Part shown: positions 7,841 to 16,212 of the stretch, one piece after another | Layout: each line of letters opens with the position of its first letter | Position numbering within the stretch: position 1 is the first letter of the stretch | Assembly (NCBI GenBank): GCA_963695705.1 | Contig: CAVOHB010000010.1 | Coordinates: forward strand, 310,001-374,000 | Reading direction: 5' to 3' | DNA length: 64,000 nucleotides | Origin: JBKPNJ01 sp963695705 | GTDB taxonomy: Bacteria > Actinomycetota > Actinomycetes > Propionibacteriales > Nocardioidaceae | Program-made: the position numbers and the translations under genes | The notes under the pieces: model-generated | What the model was told of the DNA's origin: nothing | Database searches by the model: none | What the model saw: the letters and a program-made list of their open reading frames with translations, nothing else

Positions 7841-8875
7841 GTGAACCGGCGTACCTTCCTGCGCTCAATGCTCGTCGGTGGCTCGATGGCGTCCGTGGTG
7901 GGTGTCGGTGGCTGGCTCATCGGACATCGACCCCGCAGCGCCGACCTCGTGGCCAGGAATGAGTGCACAGGTCCTAGCCCTACACCGGCTGCCACCCCGC
8001 ACAGATACTCGCCGCTGCCGGAGGCTCGCTGGCCCGGACACCAACCGGGCCGGGTCTACCTCGGGGTGAGCGGGTCGACCGCGTCGCTGGACGGCTACAA
8101 GTGCCTGCTGCGCGCCTTCCGCTCTTACTTCGACTGGGAGGAGCCCCGCGATGAGGACGCGGCAATCAGGGCCAGCCACCGCCTCGGCCGGCTGCCGTGG
8201 GTGTCCTTCAAGCCGCCGATCAACGCGGCGCAGGGCTGGAGCCAGATTGCTGCCGGGGACCACGACGACGCTATCCGCGCCAGGGCGCGACGGTATGCCT
8301 CGTACGCCCAGCCGATCGTCTCGACGTTCCATCACGAGCCGACTAATGAACCGGCGGGTACCGGATCCGACTTCGCCGCCGCGTGGGCGCACATCCACGA
8401 CGTGATGCTCGCTGAGTCCGACCTGGCGAACGTCGCGTTCGTACCGGTCATCGGCAGCTGGGAGTGGAACCCGAAGAACGCCCATGCCGATCCCGACCCC
8501 TATCTGACCACCGACGTACTCAGTCGCGCCGCGTTCCTGGGGCTCGACGTCTACGAGGGGGCGTCCGGGGACACGTTCAGCGACAGGATGGATCTGGTGC
8601 AGGCATGGCTGGACCAACGGGGGTACGCGGATCTGATGGTCGGCATCGGTGAGATGGGATGCACCGAGCAGTTCACCTCGACCGACGCCGCGCAGTGGTG
8701 GACCGATTCGTGGACCTGGATCGAGGCGCACGCGGACCGGGTCGGTGTCGTGTGCTATTTCAACTCCACCGCGAACTCCCGCGAGTCCGCCTACTGGCCG
8801 CTCGACGAGTCACAGGCAAAGAGCGACGCCTTCATCAAGTCCCTCGAGTCACCCGTGGTCAGCGCTCCGCTCTAG
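7841..8875 (+). CDS. secreted GH26-like glycoside hydrolase
   Basis: 344 residues. The N terminus (NRRTFLRSMLVGGSMASVV) is a Tat-like signal: twin Arg, then a hydrophobic stretch. The mature part resembles GH26-type (beta/alpha)8 hydrolases found in bacterial exopolysaccharide loci. HHEPTNEP carries a candidate acid/base Glu at about residue 166, and GIGEMG a candidate nucleophile Glu at about residue 271, in the positions expected for clan A enzymes. Starts 15 bases after the priming transferase on the same strand, so it is probably co-expressed and trims or releases the polymer outside the cell. The substrate is unknown, and the family call rests on motif placement rather than a profile search. 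Confidence 0.75.
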   Translation: MNRRTFLRSMLVGGSMASVVGVGGWLIGHRPRSADLVARNECTGPSPTPAATPHRYSPLPEARWPGHQPGRVYLGVSGSTASLDGYKCLLRAFRSYFDWEEPRDEDAAIRASHRLGRLPWVSFKPPINAAQGWSQIAAGDHDDAIRARARRYASYAQPIVSTFHHEPTNEPAGTGSDFAAAWAHIHDVMLAESDLANVAFVPVIGSWEWNPKNAHADPDPYLTTDVLSRAAFLGLDVYEGASGDTFSDRMDLVQAWLDQRGYADLMVGIGEMGCTEQFTSTDAAQWWTDSWTWIEAHADRVGVVCYFNSTANSRESAYWPLDESQAKSDAFIKSLESPVVSAPL

Positions 8876-8983
8876 CCGCTGGCTTCTCGATCGTGCGCGC
8901 TAGTGGTTAACGCGCCGCGATGCCGTGAACCACGACTGCGCAGGTTCAGCCCCCGACCGGACGCCGGTGAGCGGACCGCACGC

Positions 8984-10522
8984 CTAGTGCAGGACGGTCT
9001 CCCGGCTCGCCTTGTACGCCGCCCGGCTGCGCAGCACGCCGCGGAACGCGAGCAGTTCCACCTGATCGCGGATCCGCCACAGCACGAGGCAGTAGATCAC
9101 GGCGCCGAGCATCGTGACGGCCGCCTGCACGAGGAGCGGACCGCTGGCCAGCGCGACGAGCCCGGGCAGGGCGCCGAAACACACGAGCGCGCTCAGGCCG
9201 ACCCAGATGGCGCCCCTGCTGCCCGGCCACATGCCGATCGAGGAGCGGACCTGCACCAGCGGCAGCGCGTTCCGGACGACGATCGCGACCGCCCATGACA
9301 CCGCGGCACCGGTGATGCCGTAGCGGGGGATCAGGATCACGTTGAGCCCGAGGTCGACGGCCAAGCCGATCGTATTGTTGACGAGGCTCAACCAGCTCCG
9401 GCCGGCCATCAGCAGCACGGAGTCCACCGGCCCGCCGGCGGTGGCCAGCAGCATCGTCAGCGAGAGGATCACGACCACAGAGCTGCCGGTGTCGTAACCG
9501 CTACCGAACACCGACAGGAGCTCGGGTGCGTACGTAGCGCAGCACAAGTAGATCGGCCAGGCGAGGATCATCATCCAGGCGGTCGCCGCCTGGAAGATCT
9601 GCTGGGCGCCCCGCTTGTCGCCGATCGCGAACAGGGAGCTCAGCTGGGGTGCGAGCGCCTGCTGGAGGGCTTGCACACCAAGCTGGCCAAGGACCACAAA
9701 ACGCGTCGCGGCGGTGTACAGGGCTGCATCGACGGGCGACGCGAGCGCCGCGACCATCAGGATGTCGGCCCGCTTGAGCGCCGTCTGGGTGATCTTCGCG
9801 ATCGCGCGTGGCGCGGTGAAGCTCCAGAACTCCTTCGCGATCGCCCGGATGTCACGGCTCGGCGGCCCCGCCACGACCCGGCGCCGCAGCAGCAGGCGCA
9901 GCCAGAGGGCACTGACCAGGAGTGCCAGTGCGTACGGCACCGACCAGGCCAGCGTCAGCGCGATACCACCGGCCCCGGCGAGGTAGACACCCAGGGTGAG
10001 GATGGGTTGCGCACCGAGACGTCCGAGGCTCTCGACCATGACGGTGGGGCGCATCGTCCCGAAGCCGCGCGTTGCTGCCAGCAGGACGTCATTGGCCGCG
10101 GCTATCGGCAGGAAGCACGCCAGGATACGGAGCATCGTCGTCATCGTCGGGGCCTGCTCGTCCCCGACGATGGCACCGGCGAGCAGCGAGGCCGACGCGA
10201 ACATGGCCAGGCCGATCGCGCTGGACAGCGCCAGCACCGGGATCAGGGAGATCCGGAGCGTCGGGATCACGTCGGCGGAGCGCCGCTGCGACAGTTGCTG
10301 AGGGAGCACCCGCACCAGGCCCGTGTCGGTTCCGAGAGAGCTGATCGCGCTGATGATCAGGAACGCCGAGGTGGCCGCGAACAGCGTACCGGCGAGTTCC
10401 TTCGGGAAGCCGTTGGTGATGATGGCAACGAGCACGACGCCGGACACGGCGCTGACTGCCGCGCCAACCATGCTTGCGCCGCCACCCCGCGCCAGTCGCT
10501 CGAGATGGCGGTGCTCAGTCAC
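8984..10522 (-). CDS. polysaccharide flippase (Wzx / MATE-MVF superfamily)
   Basis: 512 residues with about 12-14 hydrophobic segments spread along the whole length. The N-terminal ARGGGASMVGAAVSAVSGVV and the mid segment RFVVLGQLGVQALQQALAPQ are typical of oligosaccharide flippases that move undecaprenyl-linked repeat units across the membrane. The start at 10522 overlaps the end of the Wzz-like gene by four bases, so the two are translated together. Convergent with the hydrolase gene at 8875; an imperfect hairpin (GTGGTT/AACCAC, 8903-8933) lies between them. Confidence 0.9.
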   Translation of the reverse strand: MTEHRHLERLARGGGASMVGAAVSAVSGVVLVAIITNGFPKELAGTLFAATSAFLIISAISSLGTDTGLVRVLPQQLSQRRSADVIPTLRISLIPVLALSSAIGLAMFASASLLAGAIVGDEQAPTMTTMLRILACFLPIAAANDVLLAATRGFGTMRPTVMVESLGRLGAQPILTLGVYLAGAGGIALTLAWSVPYALALLVSALWLRLLLRRRVVAGPPSRDIRAIAKEFWSFTAPRAIAKITQTALKRADILMVAALASPVDAALYTAATRFVVLGQLGVQALQQALAPQLSSLFAIGDKRGAQQIFQAATAWMMILAWPIYLCCATYAPELLSVFGSGYDTGSSVVVILSLTMLLATAGGPVDSVLLMAGRSWLSLVNNTIGLAVDLGLNVILIPRYGITGAAVSWAVAIVVRNALPLVQVRSSIGMWPGSRGAIWVGLSALVCFGALPGLVALASGPLLVQAAVTMLGAVIYCLVLWRIRDQVELLAFRGVLRSRAAYKASRETVLH

Positions 10523-12123
10523 CTGCGGGAGGTCCGATCTGCCAGGTCGCTCTCGCGCGCGGCTCTGCCGACGGTGCGGGCGTCAGCTTTCTTCCCCTTC
10601 GGTCCGCCCGAGCTCCTGGTCCGCTTCGATCGCTTGGAGGCGCGGAGCGCCCGACGTCCGGCGGGAACGATGACCGCACCGAGAAGCTTGCCTTGTTCCC
10701 GTCGTATCGTTGCCATGGCCGCGGCGAGCTCGCTGTAGGTGGTCTTGCCCAGCGTCACCAGGAGCACGGTTGCCGCGGAGATCGACACCATCGCCTCCCC
10801 ACCGCTCTCGGAGATCGGCGGTGACCGCAGGATGACGTATTCGGCGTCCACGTCGAGGAGCTGCACGACCTCGGTGAGCTGCTTGGGCAGAAAGTGCTCA
10901 ACGGCTTCGTCGCCATGCCGTCCGCGGGGGAGCAGCCGCAGGGCGGGATCGACCTCGACGAGCATCCTGGACGCATCCAGCGAGCGGTCGAGCAGAGCGT
11001 CGGAGAGTCCCGGGCCGGCGGCATGCGGGAATATCCCGGTTGGGTCGGGCTCGTTGTCGGCCCCGTTGACCAGGACGACGCTGCTGCCGCCCTTCCAGAG
11101 CGAGTCCGACAGCAGGGCTGCGACCCCGGGTTCGGCGGCACGCGGCGAACAGCAGGTGACCGCGACGATGTTGCGCGGGGCGCGGAGAGAGACGACCGCC
11201 GCTCGGATCCTGCGGATCGCCTCACGGCTCTCGGCGTCGACCACCGACTTGTGCGAGCTGAGCCTGGCCAGCACCGGCACACCGGCAGCATCGACGTCCT
11301 CCGGACGGTACATGTGGTCACTGCGCCGCTCGCGAGCCAGCGCGAGAACGAAGCCACCGAGTAGCCCGGCCAGCAGGCCACCAGCGGCATACACGATGGA
11401 CCCGACCCCGGACGGTGACTTGGGTTCGGCTGCCGGCGAGATGGCGCGCCCAGCCTCCGCGATACCGGACGTGAGCTGGGCGACCTGGGAGTCGAGCTCG
11501 ATCAGCCGCGCCCGGTAGGTGTCTCGCAGCCCGCTCTGGAAGTCGCGTTCGGGACCGGCGGGCAGACCGTCGATGCGATCCTCAACGGCATTGAGCTGGC
11601 CTCGTACGTCCTTGGACTGCTGCTTGAGGCTGCGGATCGCCGCGTCGTTGACGTCGTTGGAACGTTGCCGTCGGTACTCCAGATAGCTGTCCGCGTAAGC
11701 CTGAGCTGCCCGCTGGGCGAAGGTGGCGCTCTTGGATGTGAAGGAGATCTGGATGATCTGGGTGTTCGGCTGTACCAGCGCCGAGACACCCTTCTGCAGT
11801 TCGTCCAGGGTCGACCCGTCCTTGAGCAGCGCAGCGGTCTCCTTCGTCACTTCGTCGGAGGACACGATCTGGGCTTCGGTCTCCAGCGCGACGAGACTGT
11901 CGCCCTGCGAGTCCGGGCTGTAGGGATTGCCCTCGAGCGGGTTGATCAGGACACTCGCCGACGATGTGTAGACCGGCGGATGTATGAGGCTGAACGCGAA
12001 GCCGGCCAGCAGGCCCAGCACCCCGACTATCACGATCACCGGCAGCTGATGCCGGATCGTGTCGAACACCAGACGGTTCCGATAGTCGGGCGCGTCCGGC
12101 GTCTGCGTCGCTGCTAGGGCCAT
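10519..12123 (-). CDS. Wzz-type chain-length protein with degenerate BY-kinase-like domain
   Basis: 534 residues. The N-terminal half is a Wzz/capsular polysaccharide co-polymerase: membrane helix near 30-50, periplasmic coiled region, second helix near 255-275. The C-terminal half (about 290-500) aligns in layout with bacterial tyrosine kinases (CpsD/YwqD type). However, the place of the Walker A motif reads CCSPRAAEPGVAALLSD, with no GxxGxGKS/T, and the usual Tyr cluster is replaced by a Lys/Arg-rich tail. It is therefore unlikely to bind ATP normally and may be structural. First gene of a leftward unit with the flippase, divergent from pssD across a 208-base AT-richer promoter region (12124-12331). 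Confidence 0.87.
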   Translation of the reverse strand: MALAATQTPDAPDYRNRLVFDTIRHQLPVIVIVGVLGLLAGFAFSLIHPPVYTSSASVLINPLEGNPYSPDSQGDSLVALETEAQIVSSDEVTKETAALLKDGSTLDELQKGVSALVQPNTQIIQISFTSKSATFAQRAAQAYADSYLEYRRQRSNDVNDAAIRSLKQQSKDVRGQLNAVEDRIDGLPAGPERDFQSGLRDTYRARLIELDSQVAQLTSGIAEAGRAISPAAEPKSPSGVGSIVYAAGGLLAGLLGGFVLALARERRSDHMYRPEDVDAAGVPVLARLSSHKSVVDAESREAIRRIRAAVVSLRAPRNIVAVTCCSPRAAEPGVAALLSDSLWKGGSSVVLVNGADNEPDPTGIFPHAAGPGLSDALLDRSLDASRMLVEVDPALRLLPRGRHGDEAVEHFLPKQLTEVVQLLDVDAEYVILRSPPISESGGEAMVSISAATVLLVTLGKTTYSELAAAMATIRREQGKLLGAVIVPAGRRALRASKRSKRTRSSGGPKGKKADARTVGRAARESDLADRTSRR

Positions 12124-12331
12124 TGCTCGTCCAATGCTTTGTCAATGCACGGCTCAACCGGACCCACCAGACGATGGGACCGGCGTCCACCCGTGCCGTC
12201 GATCGAAACGATCTGAGAGAACCAGTGTAGATCCCGGCGCCCGCGTTCATGCTGATAGTCCCGCTTAGGGCCATACTCTCTTTTTGGGCTGTATTCCATT
12301 GTTGAGGATCGCCGACCGGCATGGGGAGCAC

Positions 12332-12820
12332 ATGAGCGAGCCGGACCGGACGGATCGTCCGCGCCACGTGTACCTCGTCGGATCCAGCGGTGGACACCTC
12401 GCGCAGCTGCTCGCGCTCCGGCCATGGTGGTCGTCATGGCGTCGAACGTGGGTGACCTTCGACACCCAGGACGCTGTTTCGTTGCTGCGCGAAGAACGCG
12501 AAGAAGAGGTGCACTGGGCCTTCTCGCCCACCACGAGAAGCCTGCCCAACCTCGCGCGGAACCTCGCGCTGGCCGTGCGACTGCTTCGGGATGATCGACC
12601 TGATCTCGTCGTCTCCGCCGGGGCGGGCGTCGCACTGCCGTTCTTCGCCTTCGCGCGACTGCTGCGGATCCCGACGGCCTACATCGAGGTCTACGACCGG
12701 ATCGACACGCCGACCCTCACGGCCCGGCTGTGCCGACCGTTCACCACGTTGTCGTGCGTGCAGTGGGAGGAGCAGCGGAGTTTCTCCCCCAAGGCTCACG
12801 TGATCGGTCCCTTGCTGTGA
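12332..12820 (+). CDS. PssD/Alg14-like glycosyltransferase subunit
   Basis: 162 residues from the ATG at 12332, with GGGGAGC upstream; an upstream TTG at 12284 lacks such a site. Alg14/PssD proteins are membrane anchors and acceptor-binding halves of split GT28-type glycosyltransferases. The family signature VYLVGSSGGHLAQLLAL is at residues 13-29, followed by a hydrophobic stretch near 95-110. The stop codon overlaps the start of the PssE-like gene, as expected for two subunits of one enzyme. In rhizobia PssD/PssE transfer glucuronic acid; the sugar here is unknown. Confidence 0.85.
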   Translation: MSEPDRTDRPRHVYLVGSSGGHLAQLLALRPWWSSWRRTWVTFDTQDAVSLLREEREEEVHWAFSPTTRSLPNLARNLALAVRLLRDDRPDLVVSAGAGVALPFFAFARLLRIPTAYIEVYDRIDTPTLTARLCRPFTTLSCVQWEEQRSFSPKAHVIGPLL

Positions 12821-13341
12821 ACGGGAAAGTGCCGCTCGCCCTCGTCGTCGTAGGAACCGATCACCACCGTTTCGACCGGCTCGTCGACTGGACGGACTCC
12901 TGGCTGACAGCCCGCACAGGCCCCCGAGTCCGATGTGTCGTTCAGCACGGGGCCTCACGGGCGCCCCGGGTAGCCGAAGGATTCGACTATCTCGGCCATG
13001 CCGAACTGCAGCAGCTCATGTCGCAGGCGCAGGTCGTGGTGTGCCACGGTGGTCCGTCAACCATCACGGAGAGCCGGCGTCACGGTCATCGGCCGATCGT
13101 GGTCCCGAGGTCGGCCGCACTCGGTGAGCACGTAGACGATCATCAGCAACGCTTCTCACGCTGGATCGCCGCCAAGTCGTTGATCGAGCTTGTCGATTCG
13201 GAGGCGGCCCTTCGCGTGGAGCTGGACGCGGCGCTGTCCGAGGCACCCGGCGAACGTGGGCTCGTCGTGGGACCGGATCCGGGGTCAGCGGCGGCTCAGC
13301 GATTCGGCGAACTGGTCGACAAGATGCTCGGTGACCGCTGA
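12817..13341 (+). CDS. PssE/Alg13-like glycosyltransferase catalytic subunit
   Basis: 174 residues from a GTG at 12817 that overlaps the pssD stop (GTGA). GT28 C-terminal domain that binds the nucleotide sugar. Visible features: PLALVVVGTDHHRFDRLVDW at the N terminus and VVCHGGPSTITESRRHGHRPIVVPR near 98-122, the nucleotide-sugar pocket of MurG/Alg13-type enzymes. Should work only together with the preceding subunit. The 3' end overlaps the convergent Wzz-like gene by 46 bases. Confidence 0.86.
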   Translation: MNGKVPLALVVVGTDHHRFDRLVDWTDSWLTARTGPRVRCVVQHGASRAPRVAEGFDYLGHAELQQLMSQAQVVVCHGGPSTITESRRHGHRPIVVPRSAALGEHVDDHQQRFSRWIAAKSLIELVDSEAALRVELDAALSEAPGERGLVVGPDPGSAAAQRFGELVDKMLGDR

Positions 13342-14093
13342 CTGCGAAGACCGTCATGCACGATGCTCAACGCGATCCCGATCAGTAGACCAACCATCGC
13401 ACCGGACCCGATCGGGAGACTTGGATAGGTGCGGTCCGACGTAGGCGGGGGCGACGGTGCGGCGATGATCTCGCCGGGTTTCAGCCGTGCCGCAGCGAGG
13501 GAGTCGCGCCGGTCCGTCAACACGGCGATCTGCGCGAGCAGCTCCTGCCGGTGAACCGCCCCGATCACGTTGCCGCTGAGCTTGTCGATGTCGGCCTGTG
13601 TCTCGCGGATCGTCTCGGTCAGGCGGTCGATCTGGTCCGACTGGAGGCTGGACAGCAGTTCGCGGCGGGTGTCGAGCAACGCGGCGGCGGCGGTCGCCGC
13701 GCCAACGGTGGCGGCATAGCGATCCGGTGCCGTATAGGACACCTTCAGCACCCGAGTCGAGGTCGGCGCCGTCACGTTGAGCCTCTTGGCGACGGTGGCC
13801 CTGTCCTCGCCGGTGGCGGCCGCGACGCGGTCGAGCGTCTGCTCGTAGCGCAGCAGCCGCGCGTCGGTGTCGATGGTGATCTGGCTGGGCGCGGGACCCG
13901 ACGCGACGAGGCTCACGTAGGTCGGGACAGGTGCCAGCAGGACCGAGGCCGTCGCGGTGAACGACTTGTGGGACTGCAGTTGGACGTAGGCCCCGCCGGC
14001 GAGGCCGAGCAGTACGAAGATCGTGATCAGGACGATGTTGCGGCGGGCGAACTGCACGTAGTCCCCCAGCGACCGCTCGCTGGGTCGGCTCAT
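13296..14093 (-). CDS. second Wzz-like chain-length determinant protein
   Basis: 265 residues from the ATG at 14093; a longer frame from 14180 would run into the upstream sulfotransferase. Topology is that of a polysaccharide co-polymerase: N-terminal helix near 20-40 (NIVLITIFVLLGLAGGAYV), extracytoplasmic part with coiled-coil character (about 140-195), and a C-terminal helix near 228-250. There is no kinase domain. Probably pairs with the polymerase to set polymer length or export, alongside the larger Wzz homologue at 10519. The last 46 bases overlap the convergent pssE-like gene. Confidence 0.8.
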   Translation of the reverse strand: MSRPSERSLGDYVQFARRNIVLITIFVLLGLAGGAYVQLQSHKSFTATASVLLAPVPTYVSLVASGPAPSQITIDTDARLLRYEQTLDRVAAATGEDRATVAKRLNVTAPTSTRVLKVSYTAPDRYAATVGAATAAAALLDTRRELLSSLQSDQIDRLTETIRETQADIDKLSGNVIGAVHRQELLAQIAVLTDRRDSLAAARLKPGEIIAAPSPPPTSDRTYPSLPIGSGAMVGLLIGIALSIVHDGLRSQRSPSILSTSSPNR

Positions 14094-14110
14094 CCTGGCC
14101 GGGGGTCGAC

Positions 14111-14977
14111 CTAGGCCTGCCACGTCGGTGCCCTTCCCAGGATCTCGGCCAGTGCCGCGTCCGGTCCCTTGAAATACCACCGCAGCTGCTGCCGGGTCGA
14201 GGCGTCCATGGGTGCCCGAGGCCGTCCGTTGTACTTGTCGAAGCGCTCCGGCATGACGCTGGGCAGCCCCAGGAAGTCCAGCACCCGCTCGTACTCCCGC
14301 TGCGGGTGCTCGAAGAACGCCTCACTCTCCATGACGAGGACCTGGTCGTCCCCGAACAGGTTGACCAGCGTGGTGATCTGCTCGGCGTAGCGGCCGCGGC
14401 CGCGGTAGGCGTGGTGTCGGTGGCTGAAGCTGTGGTACATGGGGTCCCGCCGCATCCGCTCCACTTCGCCGTCGAGGCGCTCCTCCTCGAGGCCGAGTGC
14501 CCGCTCGAACGTCTCGGACTCGAAGCCGCGGGCCTTCTCGTGCTTGTGCGCGGAGTACGCCCGCTCGACGGGGTCGCGGACGAGCGCGATGAGCTTCACC
14601 TCGGGCAGGTCGCGGGCGAGCCGCTCGGGCGCGAGCGGGTGGAACATGTAGTAGCCGCTGGCCTCGAACGCGATCGGTGCGACGCTCGTGCCGCCGGCAC
14701 GCCTGGTGCGCCGCTGGATCGGGAAGTGCCCGTAGTACCAGTCCGGGCCACGGTCGTAGTTGACGTCGAAGTAGTTGATCCCCTTGTGCATGACCGGCGG
14801 CAGCACAGCCGGATGTGTCATCAGCGCGCGATACAACGAGGTCGTGCCGCAACGCTGTGCGCCGACCACGATGGCCGAGGGCCGCATGCGCATCCCCGCC
14901 GTCGCCGCACCGACCGTCCTGGAGGCCCGTCGACCGTAGACCCGCACGATCCGGGGGGTGGACTTGCGGAGGTTCAC
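14111..14977 (-). CDS. sulfotransferase family protein
   Basis: 288 residues from a GTG at 14977, which overlaps the upstream stop codon by four bases. PAPS-dependent sulfotransferase fold: the 5'-phosphosulfate loop VVGAQRCGTTSLYRALM is near residues 37-53, and the 3'-phosphate-binding ALVRDPVERAYSAHKHE region is near 125-141. Such enzymes sulfate glycan hydroxyls. One of three sulfotransferases in this locus. A longer reading to 15049 would overlap the phosphotransferase gene and lacks conservation. Confidence 0.9.
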   Translation of the reverse strand: MNLRKSTPRIVRVYGRRASRTVGAATAGMRMRPSAIVVGAQRCGTTSLYRALMTHPAVLPPVMHKGINYFDVNYDRGPDWYYGHFPIQRRTRRAGGTSVAPIAFEASGYYMFHPLAPERLARDLPEVKLIALVRDPVERAYSAHKHEKARGFESETFERALGLEEERLDGEVERMRRDPMYHSFSHRHHAYRGRGRYAEQITTLVNLFGDDQVLVMESEAFFEHPQREYERVLDFLGLPSVMPERFDKYNGRPRAPMDASTRQQLRWYFKGPDAALAEILGRAPTWQA

Positions 14978-16212
14978 GCCGGTCGGCCTTTCTGGGTTGC
15001 GGGGGCGTCCTGGCGTTCGAGCTGGGTCTCGAGCAGCCCCAGCATCCACGTGGCACGTGGCCGTAGCGGTGCTCCCACGTCTCCCTGAGCGGCGACCATG
15101 TAGCGCGCGCAGATCTCGGCGAGGTACAGGACGATGGTTGCCGCGGCCAGGTGCGCGGGGACCCCGACATGTTCGAGCAGGTCGGGGGCCGCAGCGAAGA
15201 CGCCCGCTGCCCCGTCGTGACCGTCGGCGTGCTGATGCCTGACGCTCTGCATCCGGTAGTGGAGTACGTCGAATCCCAGCGGCACATGACGTTCGAAGCG
15301 TTCCCAGTCCCAGAGCTGGACCCGCCCGTCGACCCAGGCCATGTTCCAGGCGGCCCAGTCGCCGTGCCAGCTGCCGAACTCGATGACGTCGTCGCCGTGC
15401 TGCTCCAAGACCCTGTCCAGCAGTTCCGACAGTCGAAGCGCACCCGAGCGGTCCTCGACGTCGACCAGGCGGCCCCGCAGGCTCTCGACGTAGCCGCTGG
15501 TCGCCAGCGCTGAGGTCTGGGTGCCGCCCAGGATCGACAGCTCATGCATCGCCTCGAGCGGTAGCCGCTCGAAGTCGGCCTCAGCGGCTACCGGGTGCGT
15601 CAGGGCGGACATGACGAGGACCTCCAGGCCGCGCCAGCGCTGGTGGTGGATCAGCTCCGGCGTCTGGAGGTGGCCGCCCGGCGATGCACCGACTCCGCGG
15701 AGGTTCTCGGCCTCACGTCGAACCAGCTCGCGGGTGAGATCGTTGTGCCCGACCTTGGCGAAGCCGAGCGTGTCGCCGCCGGCGCCGAAGATTCGTAGGA
15801 CCGGCTTGCGGTTCGCCCGCCAGGTTCCCAGCAGCACGCCAACGGCCACGGGTTCTCCCAGGACGGCGCTCAGGAACGTCTCGATCGACTCCCCAGCGCC
15901 GGTGACGCGCAGCCGCGGCAGCGGCAGCCATCCGGTCAGCCTCAACCGGGTCGCCCACCCCACCGCGGAGCGGGCGATCCGACCGCTCAGCCGTCGGTCC
16001 TCCTGCTGGCGCTCGAGCATGGCTGCGGCGCCGGGAAGCCCGGTTGGGATCAAGGTCCGCGGCGTGCCGGGCGTGGGGAACACCACCCACTCCCGGTCGG
16101 TCGCCGCCTTGGCCCGGCCGACCGTGACCACCAGCCGAGCCGTTGCGGGAGGAGGCCACAGCAGGGCGACAACCGACCTCGGGTAGGCCATCGAGTCGGT
16201 GATATCAGGCAC
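14974..16212 (-). CDS. aminoglycoside-phosphotransferase-fold kinase
   Basis: 412 residues. The C-terminal 270 residues have the APH/choline-kinase fold: catalytic loop HGDWAAWNMAW near residue 297 and metal-binding LWDWERF about 15 residues later. The first 130 residues are an extension without recognised homology. No ribosomal or drug-resistance context is present. The gene is embedded between the polymerase and a sulfotransferase with overlaps on both sides (8 and 4 bases), so it probably phosphorylates a sugar or glycan intermediate, as LicA-like kinases do. GTG start at 16212. Confidence 0.8.
   Translation of the reverse strand: MPDITDSMAYPRSVVALLWPPPATARLVVTVGRAKAATDREWVVFPTPGTPRTLIPTGLPGAAAMLERQQEDRRLSGRIARSAVGWATRLRLTGWLPLPRLRVTGAGESIETFLSAVLGEPVAVGVLLGTWRANRKPVLRIFGAGGDTLGFAKVGHNDLTRELVRREAENLRGVGASPGGHLQTPELIHHQRWRGLEVLVMSALTHPVAAEADFERLPLEAMHELSILGGTQTSALATSGYVESLRGRLVDVEDRSGALRLSELLDRVLEQHGDDVIEFGSWHGDWAAWNMAWVDGRVQLWDWERFERHVPLGFDVLHYRMQSVRHQHADGHDGAAGVFAAAPDLLEHVGVPAHLAAATIVLYLAEICARYMVAAQGDVGAPLRPRATWMLGLLETQLERQDAPATQKGRPA

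Noticed and set aside
14974..16212. Aminoglycoside resistance gene
   Set aside because: The APH fold is shared by many small-molecule kinases, and the operon context is polysaccharide synthesis.
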